64,000 bases of DNA, taken from assembly GCF_021021435.1 (NCBI RefSeq), contig NZ_JAINWI010000010.1:1-64000 (forward strand), in the 5' to 3' direction. This document shows, in pieces, positions 42,696-50,835 of this stretch. The position numbers were made by a program, and so were the translations under genes. Within the stretch, counting starts at the first letter, position 1, and the number at the start of each line of letters is the position of its first letter. Under the pieces are notes generated by a model. That model was given only the letters and a program-made list of their open reading frames with translations, made no database searches and was not told where the DNA came from. The DNA is from Seohaeicola saemankumensis (GTDB lineage: Bacteria > Pseudomonadota > Alphaproteobacteria > Rhodobacterales > Rhodobacteraceae).

Positions 42696-45200
42696 TTACC
42701 CGTCCTGGCGGATCGTGGCGTTAGCCGGATCGTAGGGGCTGTCTTCGACGATCCGCGCATCCCACAACTGGTCGAACATCTTGACCTTGAGGGCCGCGCC
42801 CACCACAGCCAGATCGGGGCGGACATAGCCCATACCGATGCTCTGGCCGAAATGCACCGAATAACCGCCCGAGGTCAGACGCCCCACGCGCGTGCCATCC
42901 GCCGTATACAGCGCCTCGCGGCCCCAAGGATCGGCATCCGCCGGACCGTCAACAAGAAGTGTCACGCATTTGCTGCGGATACCCTTGGCCTGCATCTCGG
43001 CCTTGCCGTTGAAATCCTTTGACACATCCACGAAACGCGGCAAATCGGCCTCCAGCGGGGTGGCATCGCGGCCAAGTTCGTTCCCAAATGCGCGATAGGA
43101 TTTCTCCTGCCGCAGCCAGTTCTGCGCCCGCGCGCCAACCAGCTTCATGCCATGCGCGGCACCCGCCTTTTCCAGCAGATCGAACAGGTAGTTCTGCATC
43201 TCGATCGGGTGGTGCAATTCCCAACCCAACTCGCCGGTATAGGCGACACGGATGGCGTTGACAGGGCACATGCCCAGTTCGATCTGACGTGCGCTCAGCC
43301 ACGGGAAGCGCTTGTTGGACAGGGCTGTTTCGGGATCGGCATCCTTGATCACGGCCTTCAACACATCGCGCGACTTCGGTCCTGCGATGGCAAAGACACC
43401 CCATTGGGTCGTGACATTCTGGATCTCGATATAGCCAAACTCGGGCATGTTTTCGGCGGCGGATTTCCGCAGGAAATCCCCGTCATATTCAGTCCAGGCC
43501 CCTGCACTGACCAGATAATATTCATCTTCAGCCAGTCGCACGATCGTGTATTCGGTGCGCGTGGTGCCGTGATCCGTCAGCGCATAGGTCAGGTTGATCC
43601 GGCCGACCTTCGGCAGCTTGTTGCAGGTGAACCAGTCCAGAAACTGCGTCGCGCCGGGACCTTTGACCAGATGTTTGGTAAAGGCGGTTGCGTCAATCAG
43701 GCCCACGCCCTCGCGGATCGCGCGGGCTTCCTCGACCGCATATTGCCACCAGCCACCACGGCGGAACGACCGTGCGTCATGGTCGAAACTGTCGGATGCA
43801 TCCAGCGGACCGTAATAGTTGGGCCGCTCCCAGCCGTTCACATGGCCGAACTGCGCGCCGCGCGCCTTCTGGCGGTCATAGGCTGGCGCTGTCCGCAGCG
43901 GACGGCAGGCTTCGCGCTCTTCATCAGGGTGGTGCAGGATGAAGACATGCTCATAGCATTCCTCATTCTTGCGCCCGGCGTATTCGGTGGTCATCCAACT
44001 GCCATAGCGCTTGGGATCAAGGGCGGCCATGTCGATCTCGGCCTCGCCCTCAACCATCATCTGCGCAAGGTAGTAGCCGGTGCCGCCCGCCGCAGTGATG
44101 CCGAAGCTGAAGCCTTCGGCCAGCCACATATTCCGCAGACCGGGGGCCGGTCCGACCAGCGGGTTACCGTCTGGCGTATAGCAGATCGGACCGTTGAAAT
44201 CATCCTTCAGACCCACCGTTTCTGACGAGGGCAGACGGTGGATCATGCTCATGTATTCTTCCTCGATCCGCTCCAGATCCAGCGGGAACAGGTCCGCACG
44301 GAAACTGTCCGGCACGCCATATTCGAACCGCGCTGGGGCGTTGCGCTCGTAGGGGCCCAGAATCCAGCCGCCGCGCTCTTCGCGGACATACCATTTGGCA
44401 TCGGCATCACGCAGCACCGGATGCTCCAGCCCACCCGCCTTGCGATAGGCCATCAAGGCCGGATCGGGCTCTGTCACGATGAACTGGTGCTCGACCGGAA
44501 TAGCGGGCGATTTGATCCCCAACAGCTTTGCGGTGCGCTGTGCGTGATTGCCCGTGGCCGTTACTACATGCTCTGCCGTGATGACGATCTGCTCGTCCGA
44601 GGGCACAAGATTGCCGCCCTTTTCGACCATCTTGGTGCAAGTCACCTGCCATTCGGAGCCTGTCCAGTGATAGGCATCGGCCTGCCAGCGGCGTTCGATC
44701 ATCACGCCGCGTTGCCGCGCACCCTTGGCCATCGCCATCGTGACATCGGCCGGATTGATATAGCCATCGGTCGGATGATAGATCGCGCCCTTCAGGTCAT
44801 CTGTCCGCACCAGCGGCCAGCGGTCCTTGATCTGCGCGGGCGTCATCCATTCATAGGGCACACCACAGGTTTCCGCTGTGGTGGCATAGACCATATATTC
44901 GTCCATCCGTGCTTGGCTTTGTGCCATCCGCAAGTTGCCCACGACCGAAAAGCCCGCGTTCAGGCCGGTTTCCGCTTCCAGCGATTTGTAGAAATCGACC
45001 GAGTATTTGTGGATATGCGTTGTCGCAAAAGACATGTTGAACAGCGGCAGAAGGCCCGCGGCATGCCATGTCGAGCCAGATGTCAACTCGTCGCGTTCCA
45101 GAAGCATGACATCCTGCCATCCCGCACGGGCCAGATGGTAGGCGATCGAGGTTCCGACAGCGCCGCCGCCGACAACCAGTGCTTTGACATGTGTTTTCAT
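42696..45200 (-). CDS. Dimethylglycine/sarcosine dehydrogenase-like FAD-GcvT enzyme
   Basis: An 834-residue flavoprotein that probably demethylates dimethylglycine, sarcosine or a related N-methyl compound, passing the one-carbon unit to tetrahydrofolate. The N-terminal DAO domain has VVGGGAVGTSIAYHLARAG and GSTWHAAGL, where His46 is at the covalent-FAD position of the family. The linker to the FAO domain is about 380-440. The C-terminal GcvT-like folate domain (about 440-834) has WWQYAVEEARAIREGVGLID, GELGWELHHPIEMQNYLFDL and GMGYVRPDLAVVGAALKVKM. The upstream 205 bases contain two 15-base direct repeats. Substrate choice among N-methyl amines is inference. Confidence 0.88.
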   Translation of the reverse strand: MKTHVKALVVGGGAVGTSIAYHLARAGWQDVMLLERDELTSGSTWHAAGLLPLFNMSFATTHIHKYSVDFYKSLEAETGLNAGFSVVGNLRMAQSQARMDEYMVYATTAETCGVPYEWMTPAQIKDRWPLVRTDDLKGAIYHPTDGYINPADVTMAMAKGARQRGVMIERRWQADAYHWTGSEWQVTCTKMVEKGGNLVPSDEQIVITAEHVVTATGNHAQRTAKLLGIKSPAIPVEHQFIVTEPDPALMAYRKAGGLEHPVLRDADAKWYVREERGGWILGPYERNAPARFEYGVPDSFRADLFPLDLERIEEEYMSMIHRLPSSETVGLKDDFNGPICYTPDGNPLVGPAPGLRNMWLAEGFSFGITAAGGTGYYLAQMMVEGEAEIDMAALDPKRYGSWMTTEYAGRKNEECYEHVFILHHPDEEREACRPLRTAPAYDRQKARGAQFGHVNGWERPNYYGPLDASDSFDHDARSFRRGGWWQYAVEEARAIREGVGLIDATAFTKHLVKGPGATQFLDWFTCNKLPKVGRINLTYALTDHGTTRTEYTIVRLAEDEYYLVSAGAWTEYDGDFLRKSAAENMPEFGYIEIQNVTTQWGVFAIAGPKSRDVLKAVIKDADPETALSNKRFPWLSARQIELGMCPVNAIRVAYTGELGWELHHPIEMQNYLFDLLEKAGAAHGMKLVGARAQNWLRQEKSYRAFGNELGRDATPLEADLPRFVDVSKDFNGKAEMQAKGIRSKCVTLLVDGPADADPWGREALYTADGTRVGRLTSGGYSVHFGQSIGMGYVRPDLAVVGAALKVKMFDQLWDARIVEDSPYDPANATIRQDG

Positions 45201-45284
45201 GGTGCCTGCGACTCCCTTGGATCAAGCTTTCGCCGATCAATAGCAGGTGCCGCAAACGGCGTGTGAACCAGCCGACGCAATCCC

Positions 45285-45317
45285 GCCTGAAAGCGACGCC
45301 GAGCCTGAAAGCGACGC
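45285..45317. repeat. Two 15-base direct repeats upstream of the dehydrogenase gene
   Basis: GCCTGAAAGCGACGC occurs at 45285-45299 and again at 45303-45317, an 18-base period, in the gap between gamma-glutamyltransferase and the dehydrogenase-like gene, 85-117 bases upstream of the latter. It may be a tandem binding site for a regulator or just a local duplication. Confidence 0.6.
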
Positions 45318-45405
45318 GCTGTGCGCATCTTGTTGCGTGAAATATCTTCGGAGGGTGGCGTCGAACGCAGCTTGGCGGCGGGAGGCAGACAGCCCTCCTC
45401 TGCCC

Positions 45406-47190
45406 CTATTGCCCCAGTGCTACACCTTCACGGCGAGGGTCGGCTCCGCCCAGCAAGCCGGTTGACCCAACCGAGATCGCATGCAGCCCTGATGTCTGCG
45501 CGCCCAGCCGTACTTCGTATCCCATCGCCGCCAAGGGTTCGGCCAGCGCCGCCGCGGAGCTGTTTTCTTCCAGATCAAAAATACCAAAGCGGTTCAGGGC
45601 GCGGCCCATATCCGCCGCTTGCTGCACATCCATGCCCCAGTCCAGATGCGCGATCACTGCCTGCGCGACATAGCCAATGATGCTGCTGCCACCGGGACTG
45701 CCCAGCACCAGCACAGGTGCGCCATCGCGACGCACGATTGTGGGGGCCATCGAGGATCGGGGCCGTTTGCCCGGCTCGACACGGTTTGCAACAGGCACAC
45801 CCGCCTCATGGCTGCGGAAGGAAAAATCCGTCAATTCATTGTTCAGCAAGAAACCTGCCGCCATCAGCCTTGCACCAAAGGCATTCTCGATTGTCGAGGT
45901 CATGGACAGCGCATTGCCATAGGAATCAACGATCGAGATATGGGTCGTAGCAGGGCGCTCCAACGTGTCGCCATCGGCCCGTCGCAAAGTATGGTCAAAC
46001 TCCGGCTCTCCGGCAGGAGCCTCGTCCAGAACATCGCCGTCTTCGAATAAAGCCGCGCGCGTCGCCAGATAAGCAGGATCAAGCAACCCCTCGACTGGCA
46101 CCGGCACAAAATCGTTATCCGCCAGGTAGCGCCCGCGATCCGCAAAAGCCAGTCGGCTAGCCTCGCCGATCAACCGCCAGCTTTCGGGGTTCTCAGAGCC
46201 AAGCGCCGCCAGATCAGTGCTTTCCAGTGTGCCAAGGATTTGCCCCACGGCGACGCCGCCCGAGGATGGCGGCCCCATCCCGCAAACCTCGTGCCCGCGA
46301 TAGGGAACGCAGACAGCGGGGCGTTCCTTGATGCGGTAGATCGCCAAATCCATCGGCCCCAGCAATCCGGGATTGTGATCAGCCCCCTGCACAGCCGCGA
46401 CAATCGCCTCGGCCACGGGTCCGGTGTAAAAGCCGTTAATCCCTTGTTCCGCCAAAGCGCGCAAGCTGGTGGCATAATCGGGGTTTCGCAGCACAGCGCC
46501 CTCGGCCAGCGGCACGCCGTCCGGCAGGAAATACGCAGCCGTGGCCGGATCAACCGCCAGACGCGCGGCATCCCCTGCCACCAGCGTTGCCAGGCGAGGC
46601 GAGACTGTGAACCCGTCCTCGGCCAGACGGATCGCTGGGTCCAGCAATGCTGCCCAATCGCTGTTGCCCCAACGGGCCTGTGCCTCGGCCATCAGGGCGG
46701 GTGTGCCGGGCGCGCCGACGCTGCGGCCCCCGACAACAGCCTCGAAAAAGCCCAGCGGTTCGCCGGCATCGTCCTGAAACAGGCGCGGCGTTGCTTCCAA
46801 AGGCGCGGTCTCGCGCCCGTCCAACGTGGTGATCTGCCCTGTAGTGCCGTCATGCCAGACCAGAAAGGCCCCGCCCCCCAGACCCGAGGATTGCGGTTCG
46901 ACCAGTCCCAGAACCGCCTGCACCGAGACCATCGCATCAGCCGCCGTGCCACCGGCGGCCAGCACATCGGCCCCCGCCTCGACCGCCAAAGGGTGCGCCG
47001 CGACAACCATCCAGTCCTGCGCCGCGACAGCGCGTCCCTCAGCCTTGGCGGTTTGCGCCGCCTGCACACGGGCCGATGTCGCGACCACCCCTGCCCCTGC
47101 CGTTTCGGGTGCCACGGCATCTGCTGCCTGCTGCGCCACCACTGTGCCCGCTGCAAACCAGATGGCAATTACGGCATTGGTCAGGCGCAT
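45406..47190 (-). CDS. ggt: Gamma-glutamyltransferase
   Basis: Ggt is a periplasmic enzyme that cleaves gamma-glutamyl bonds such as glutathione. The 594 residues begin with a signal peptide (AVIAIWFAAGTVVAQQ). The autoprocessing Thr is Thr415 in ATTHISIVDSYGNALSMTST; cleavage before it makes large and small subunits. Other markers are GGTAADAMVSVQAVLGLVEP near the N-terminus, GLGGGAFLVWHDG, GPPSSGGVAVGQIL and the oxyanion/substrate segment SMAPTIVRRDGAPVLVLGSP with GGSS. Between it and the upstream D-2-hydroxyacid dehydrogenase only 36 bases remain, so they may be co-transcribed. Confidence 0.93.
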   Translation of the reverse strand: MRLTNAVIAIWFAAGTVVAQQAADAVAPETAGAGVVATSARVQAAQTAKAEGRAVAAQDWMVVAAHPLAVEAGADVLAAGGTAADAMVSVQAVLGLVEPQSSGLGGGAFLVWHDGTTGQITTLDGRETAPLEATPRLFQDDAGEPLGFFEAVVGGRSVGAPGTPALMAEAQARWGNSDWAALLDPAIRLAEDGFTVSPRLATLVAGDAARLAVDPATAAYFLPDGVPLAEGAVLRNPDYATSLRALAEQGINGFYTGPVAEAIVAAVQGADHNPGLLGPMDLAIYRIKERPAVCVPYRGHEVCGMGPPSSGGVAVGQILGTLESTDLAALGSENPESWRLIGEASRLAFADRGRYLADNDFVPVPVEGLLDPAYLATRAALFEDGDVLDEAPAGEPEFDHTLRRADGDTLERPATTHISIVDSYGNALSMTSTIENAFGARLMAAGFLLNNELTDFSFRSHEAGVPVANRVEPGKRPRSSMAPTIVRRDGAPVLVLGSPGGSSIIGYVAQAVIAHLDWGMDVQQAADMGRALNRFGIFDLEENSSAAALAEPLAAMGYEVRLGAQTSGLHAISVGSTGLLGGADPRREGVALGQ

Positions 47191-47226
47191 CGGTACTTCT
47201 CCGTTCTTGTGGCGATCCTGCGCCCG

Positions 47227-48213
47227 TCACAACATCGACGGGACGACCTGATCAGGCGGGCGGTGCCCGTCGGCGAATGTCTTGATGTTGATGATCACCT
47301 TCTCACCCATCTCGGCGCGGCCCTCGCGCGTGGCCGATCCCATATGCGGCAAGAGCACCACATTGGGCAGTTCCCGCAGTTTGGGATTCACGTCGGTGCC
47401 ATGTTCGTAGACATCCAGACCGGCCCCCGCCAGTTCACCCGCCTCCAGCATCCGCGACAGGGCATTCTCGTCGATAACCTCGCCGCGCGAGGTGTTCACG
47501 ATCACCGCGTCAGGTTTCATCAGCGCAAGGCGCCGCGCATTCATCAGATGGAAGGTCGAGGGCGTGTGCGGGCAGTTGATACTCAGCACATCCATGCGCG
47601 CCACCATCTGGTCAAGGCTTTCCCAATAGGTCGCCTCGAACTTGTCCTCGATCTCGGAGCGCAGGCGGCGGCGGTTGTGGTAATGAATCTGCATTCCGAA
47701 AGCGCGGGCGCGACGCGCCACGGCCTGTCCGATGCGCCCCATCCCCAGAATACCCAGACGGCGGCCTGCAACCCGCCCGCCCAGCAAGGCGGTCGGCGAC
47801 CAGCCTTTCCATTCGCCTGCATTCATCACCGCCAGACCTTCGGGAATGCGACGAGTCACAGCCAGCAGCAAAGCCATCGTCATATCCGCAGTATCATCGG
47901 TCAGAACACCCGGCGTATTCGAGACAAGGATGCCACGCTGGCGGGCGGTCGCCACGTCTATATGATCCACCCCTGCCCCGTAATTGGCGATCAGCCGCAT
48001 CCGTGGCCCCGCCTGTGCGATCAACCCTGCGTCGATCGTATCGGTGACCGTGGGCACCAGCACATCCGCCTGCGCGACCGCGTCGACCAGCTCCGCGCGA
48101 GTCATGGGCGTGTCGTCCTCCCGCAACTGCACATCGAACAATTCCTTCATCCGTGTCTCGACCGCTTCGGGCAAGCGTCGCGTCACGACAACACTCAGAC
48201 GTGCAGTTGGCAT
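47227..48213 (-). CDS. D-2-hydroxyacid dehydrogenase (glyoxylate reductase type)
   Basis: A 328-residue NAD(P)-dependent enzyme that reduces glyoxylate or another 2-keto acid. The Rossmann motif is LGILGMGRIGQAVARRARAF. Catalytic residues of the family are visible as Arg in INTSRGEVIDENAL-type context (here VNTSRGEVIDENALSRML), Glu in the following DVYEHGTDVNPKL region, and His in LLPHMGSATREGRAEMG. The start agrees with the usual N-terminus (RLSVVVTRRLPEAVETRMKE). It is divergent from the SH3-domain gene. Glyoxylate/hydroxypyruvate reductase is the best guess; formate or other 2-hydroxyacid activity is possible. Confidence 0.9.
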   Translation of the reverse strand: MPTARLSVVVTRRLPEAVETRMKELFDVQLREDDTPMTRAELVDAVAQADVLVPTVTDTIDAGLIAQAGPRMRLIANYGAGVDHIDVATARQRGILVSNTPGVLTDDTADMTMALLLAVTRRIPEGLAVMNAGEWKGWSPTALLGGRVAGRRLGILGMGRIGQAVARRARAFGMQIHYHNRRRLRSEIEDKFEATYWESLDQMVARMDVLSINCPHTPSTFHLMNARRLALMKPDAVIVNTSRGEVIDENALSRMLEAGELAGAGLDVYEHGTDVNPKLRELPNVVLLPHMGSATREGRAEMGEKVIINIKTFADGHRPPDQVVPSML

Positions 48214-48336
48214 TCAAACCCTCCCGTTCTTTTCAAATCAGTCACTTGATGCCAGAGTGGCCGATGAACCGGCGGGGCACAAGAACCCCATGCCAGAAAT
48301 CACCGGTTCAGAGCGGATAGAAAGCAGGCAAAAGAG

Positions 48337-48879
48337 ATGACACAGCTGAAGTTTCGGGCGGCGGCCCGTTCTGCGATGACCAAACGGATCGCAATCGTCT
48401 GTTTAACAGCCTTGATGGCGCTGCCGCATGCGGGCGCAGCGGAGGCCGTTGAGCGCGGTAGCGTGACCAACCTGCCCTTGCCCCGTTATGTCTCGATCAA
48501 GTCGGGCGAGGTGAATGTGCGGCGCGGCCCATCCCTGACGCACCGGATCGACTGGGTCTTCGCGCGCAAGGACATGCCGCTGGAGATCACAGCCGAATAT
48601 GGCCATTGGCGCCGCGTCCGCGACCGCGACGGCGCGGGCGGATGGGTGCATTACTCGCTTTTGTCGGGCACAAGGACCGTGATCGTGGACCAGGACATGC
48701 TTCCCCTGCTCAGCCGCCCTGATCCGGCAGCACCGGCGAATGCCAAGCTGGAACAGGGCGTTGTCGCACGTCTGGACAATTGCAACACTGACTGGTGCCG
48801 CCTGTCGGTGGGCGGCTATCGCGGATGGGCCCCGAAAACCGCGCTATGGGGTGTCAAAGCCGACGAGTTGCGCGACTGA
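48337..48879 (+). CDS. Exported SH3-domain protein
   Basis: The 180 residues contain an export signal (IAIVCLTALMALPHAGAAEA, with Met14 an alternative start giving the cleaner signal) and two bacterial SH3 repeats: SIKSGEVNVRRGPSLTHRID, then GGWVHYSLLSGTRTVIV, and a second copy ending CRLSVGGYRGWAPKTALWGV. Such SH3b proteins often bind peptidoglycan or envelope peptides. The function is unknown. Divergent from the D-2-hydroxyacid dehydrogenase gene. It is followed by a 200-base gap and tRNA-Gln. Confidence 0.85.
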   Translation: MTQLKFRAAARSAMTKRIAIVCLTALMALPHAGAAEAVERGSVTNLPLPRYVSIKSGEVNVRRGPSLTHRIDWVFARKDMPLEITAEYGHWRRVRDRDGAGGWVHYSLLSGTRTVIVDQDMLPLLSRPDPAAPANAKLEQGVVARLDNCNTDWCRLSVGGYRGWAPKTALWGVKADELRD

Positions 48880-49077
48880 TCGCGCCAAAGGATCACTACC
48901 GGCTGATTTGCAACTGACATCGGCCCGAGAGCGGCGCCCATACGTTGCGACAGGACTGTCGCTACGCCGTACGGAACGCGTCCGGATCATGCCCGAGGCC
49001 AAGCACGACAATCCGCTCTTTTTTTCACAATCGGGTCTTGAACCCGTCTGAATGTCAGAGTAATCAGCCCCACACGT

Positions 49078-49152
49078 TGGGGCGTGGCCAAGTGGTAAGG
49101 CATCGGTTTTTGGTACCGTGTACCGTAGGTTCGAATCCTACCGCCCCAGCCA
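49078..49152 (+). tRNA. tRNA-Gln (UUG anticodon)
   Basis: The acceptor stem TGGGGCG pairs with CGCCCCA, the D stem is GCC/GGC, the anticodon loop is TTTTGGT giving anticodon TTG, and the T arm is GTAGG-TTCGAAT-CCTAC. The CCA end is encoded. The outermost anticodon-stem pair is a T-T mismatch, otherwise the cloverleaf is clean. UUG decodes CAA/CAG. U34 of this tRNA is a normal MnmA/MnmE-G modification target, and a 2-selenouridine target when MnmH is present. Confidence 0.95.
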
Positions 49153-49464
49153 ACTCACCTGAGATGTCGACGTCCGTTCGAAGCCATGCCCTTGGCGAGG
49201 ATGTCTCGTTGATCGCAGCGCCATCCAGTGGCCATCGGCAGGCAGAACTTCTGCTCTTATCCATCCGTCAGTCTGATATAATTGTCCAGAAGCGGTAATT
49301 CAGGAATTAACTTGGGCGATCACTTTTACAGCTTGATCCACCAACACCCAAACGGGTCTTAGCGATTTTATAGATTAGTCAACCTTCCAATTAAATATAC
49401 GTCTAGGTTGATTTTATTGAACAAGTGTTTAGGTATCAGCCCATGTAGAAAATAAGGAGTTGGG
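49153..49464. other. AT-richer gap after tRNA-Gln
   Basis: About 310 bases of visibly lower G+C follow the tRNA (for example near 49320-49460, with AATTAAATATACG and GATTTTATTGAAC). No gene is seen. I looked for a repeat of the tRNA 3' end that would mark an integration site and did not find one within this gap. It probably holds the promoter of the ATP-grasp gene. Confidence 0.5.
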
Positions 49465-50691
49465 ATGACCGATAAAAATTCGGACAAGGGATATATTGCG
49501 ATTTTTGGTTGGAGCCTGCGCTGTATTGATGCGCTTGAGAAGTTTGACCGGCGCTATGTGATCGTCGCTCCAGCTTGGGCCGAGGCCTATGCGGTCGAGC
49601 ATGACATACCGTTTGTTGCGTGGGATTTCGAGCGACTGAACGACCGCTCTTTCGAACTGGCCACAACGCTTGACGATATGGGCGTCGATGTGGCGATCCC
49701 CCTGTTTGAAGAGACTGTCGAATGGGCAGGTGCGGTCAATTCCGTTTTGATGAAAAACCCGCGTTTGTTGGGTCAGTCCATGCTGTTTCGTGACAAGTCG
49801 CTGATGAAGCGGCGCGCGCAGCTTGGGGGTATCCGCGTCGGGATCTTCGAGGAGGCGATGGACCAGACCGATGTGATCCGCTTTCTCAGACGCGTCAACC
49901 AGACCTTGCTGAAGCTGGACGGCGATCCGAATGATCCGATCCATTTCAAGGCGTTCGACAAGGCGGGGTGTCTGGGGCACCGCGTCATTCGGACCGCTGA
50001 TGATGTTGCCTCTATTTCGGATGACGAATTTCCTGCTCTTCTGGAAAGTCATCTGGACGGTTGGGAATTCGCGGTCGAGGCCTGGATCAAGGATGGTAAA
50101 ATCCAGTTTCTGAATATATCGGAATATGTCACGCTGGGCTATTCTGTTTTTGTGCCCGCGACACCGGAATTGGAAAAATGGCGAGGACGTATTACACAAG
50201 AGATTGAAAAGCTTATCGACGTTTTCGATATTGATTTCGGTTTCATTCACCCGGAATACTTCGTCACATCGGACGGGACGATGTATTTCGGCGAAGTGGC
50301 CTATCGTCCGCCGGGTTTCAACGTGTTCGAACTGCTTGAGCGGTCTTATGGTTTCAACGCCTATCAGGCACTGGTTCTGGTGTTTGACCCCAAGACCACG
50401 CAGGAAGAGCTTGATGCCTTTTTTCCGACTCCGGTCGCGGATGCCAAAGGCCATGCGGGATGTTTCGGGGTCTATCCCCGACGCCGTGTTGTCAGCAATC
50501 TCGAGATCCCGGCCGCAACCGAGAACCACGCCTATTTCGATTTTCACGAACTTGCACCGCCGCATGCGCAAAAGGTCACAAAGCGCACAGCGTTTGGCAC
50601 GCATTGGGGCTTGGTCTATTTCTTCGGCGAGGATGCGGTTGAAATGCGCGACTTGTTGAAAGCGCAGGAAGAGTTGGATTATTACCTCTGA
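49465..50691 (+). CDS. ATP-grasp ligase-like protein of unknown substrate
   Basis: The 408 residues have the ATP-grasp layout. A Rossmann-like N-terminal part (GYIAIFGWSLRCIDALEKFD; PFVAWDFERLND) comes first. The central DKSLMKRRAQLGGIRVGIFE resembles the 'DK..mk..a.i' entry of the ATP domain, and LLESHLDGWEFAVEAWIKDG is the 'E.hi.G.E..v' strand. The metal/phosphate motif is near MYFGEVAYRPPGFNVFELLE (Glu and Arg as in carboxylate-amine ligases). Such enzymes join a carboxylate to an amine through an acyl phosphate. AAGGAG with a 5-base gap supports the ATG. The nearest neighbour is a putative Cys-enzyme gene. No biotin, ammonia-transfer or peptide-precursor gene is adjacent, so the product is unknown. 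Confidence 0.75.
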   Translation: MTDKNSDKGYIAIFGWSLRCIDALEKFDRRYVIVAPAWAEAYAVEHDIPFVAWDFERLNDRSFELATTLDDMGVDVAIPLFEETVEWAGAVNSVLMKNPRLLGQSMLFRDKSLMKRRAQLGGIRVGIFEEAMDQTDVIRFLRRVNQTLLKLDGDPNDPIHFKAFDKAGCLGHRVIRTADDVASISDDEFPALLESHLDGWEFAVEAWIKDGKIQFLNISEYVTLGYSVFVPATPELEKWRGRITQEIEKLIDVFDIDFGFIHPEYFVTSDGTMYFGEVAYRPPGFNVFELLERSYGFNAYQALVLVFDPKTTQEELDAFFPTPVADAKGHAGCFGVYPRRRVVSNLEIPAATENHAYFDFHELAPPHAQKVTKRTAFGTHWGLVYFFGEDAVEMRDLLKAQEELDYYL

Positions 50692-50835
50692 CGGCACTCT
50701 CTGGTCGCTGGTGCTGCCGTGATCGCGCATGAGGTGGCACATCCCTGCCACTCATCCGCACAGGGCTGCCGCATCCTTGTATTGACGGTTGGCTGCATTC
50801 ACAGTGCCCCGGCCAATTGAGAAAAGGTCGACACG

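Noticed and set aside
46240-48249. 669-codon open frame antisense to ggt and the D-2-hydroxyacid dehydrogenase gene
   Set aside because: It spans two well-supported genes and the gap between them on the other strand; no domain is visible.
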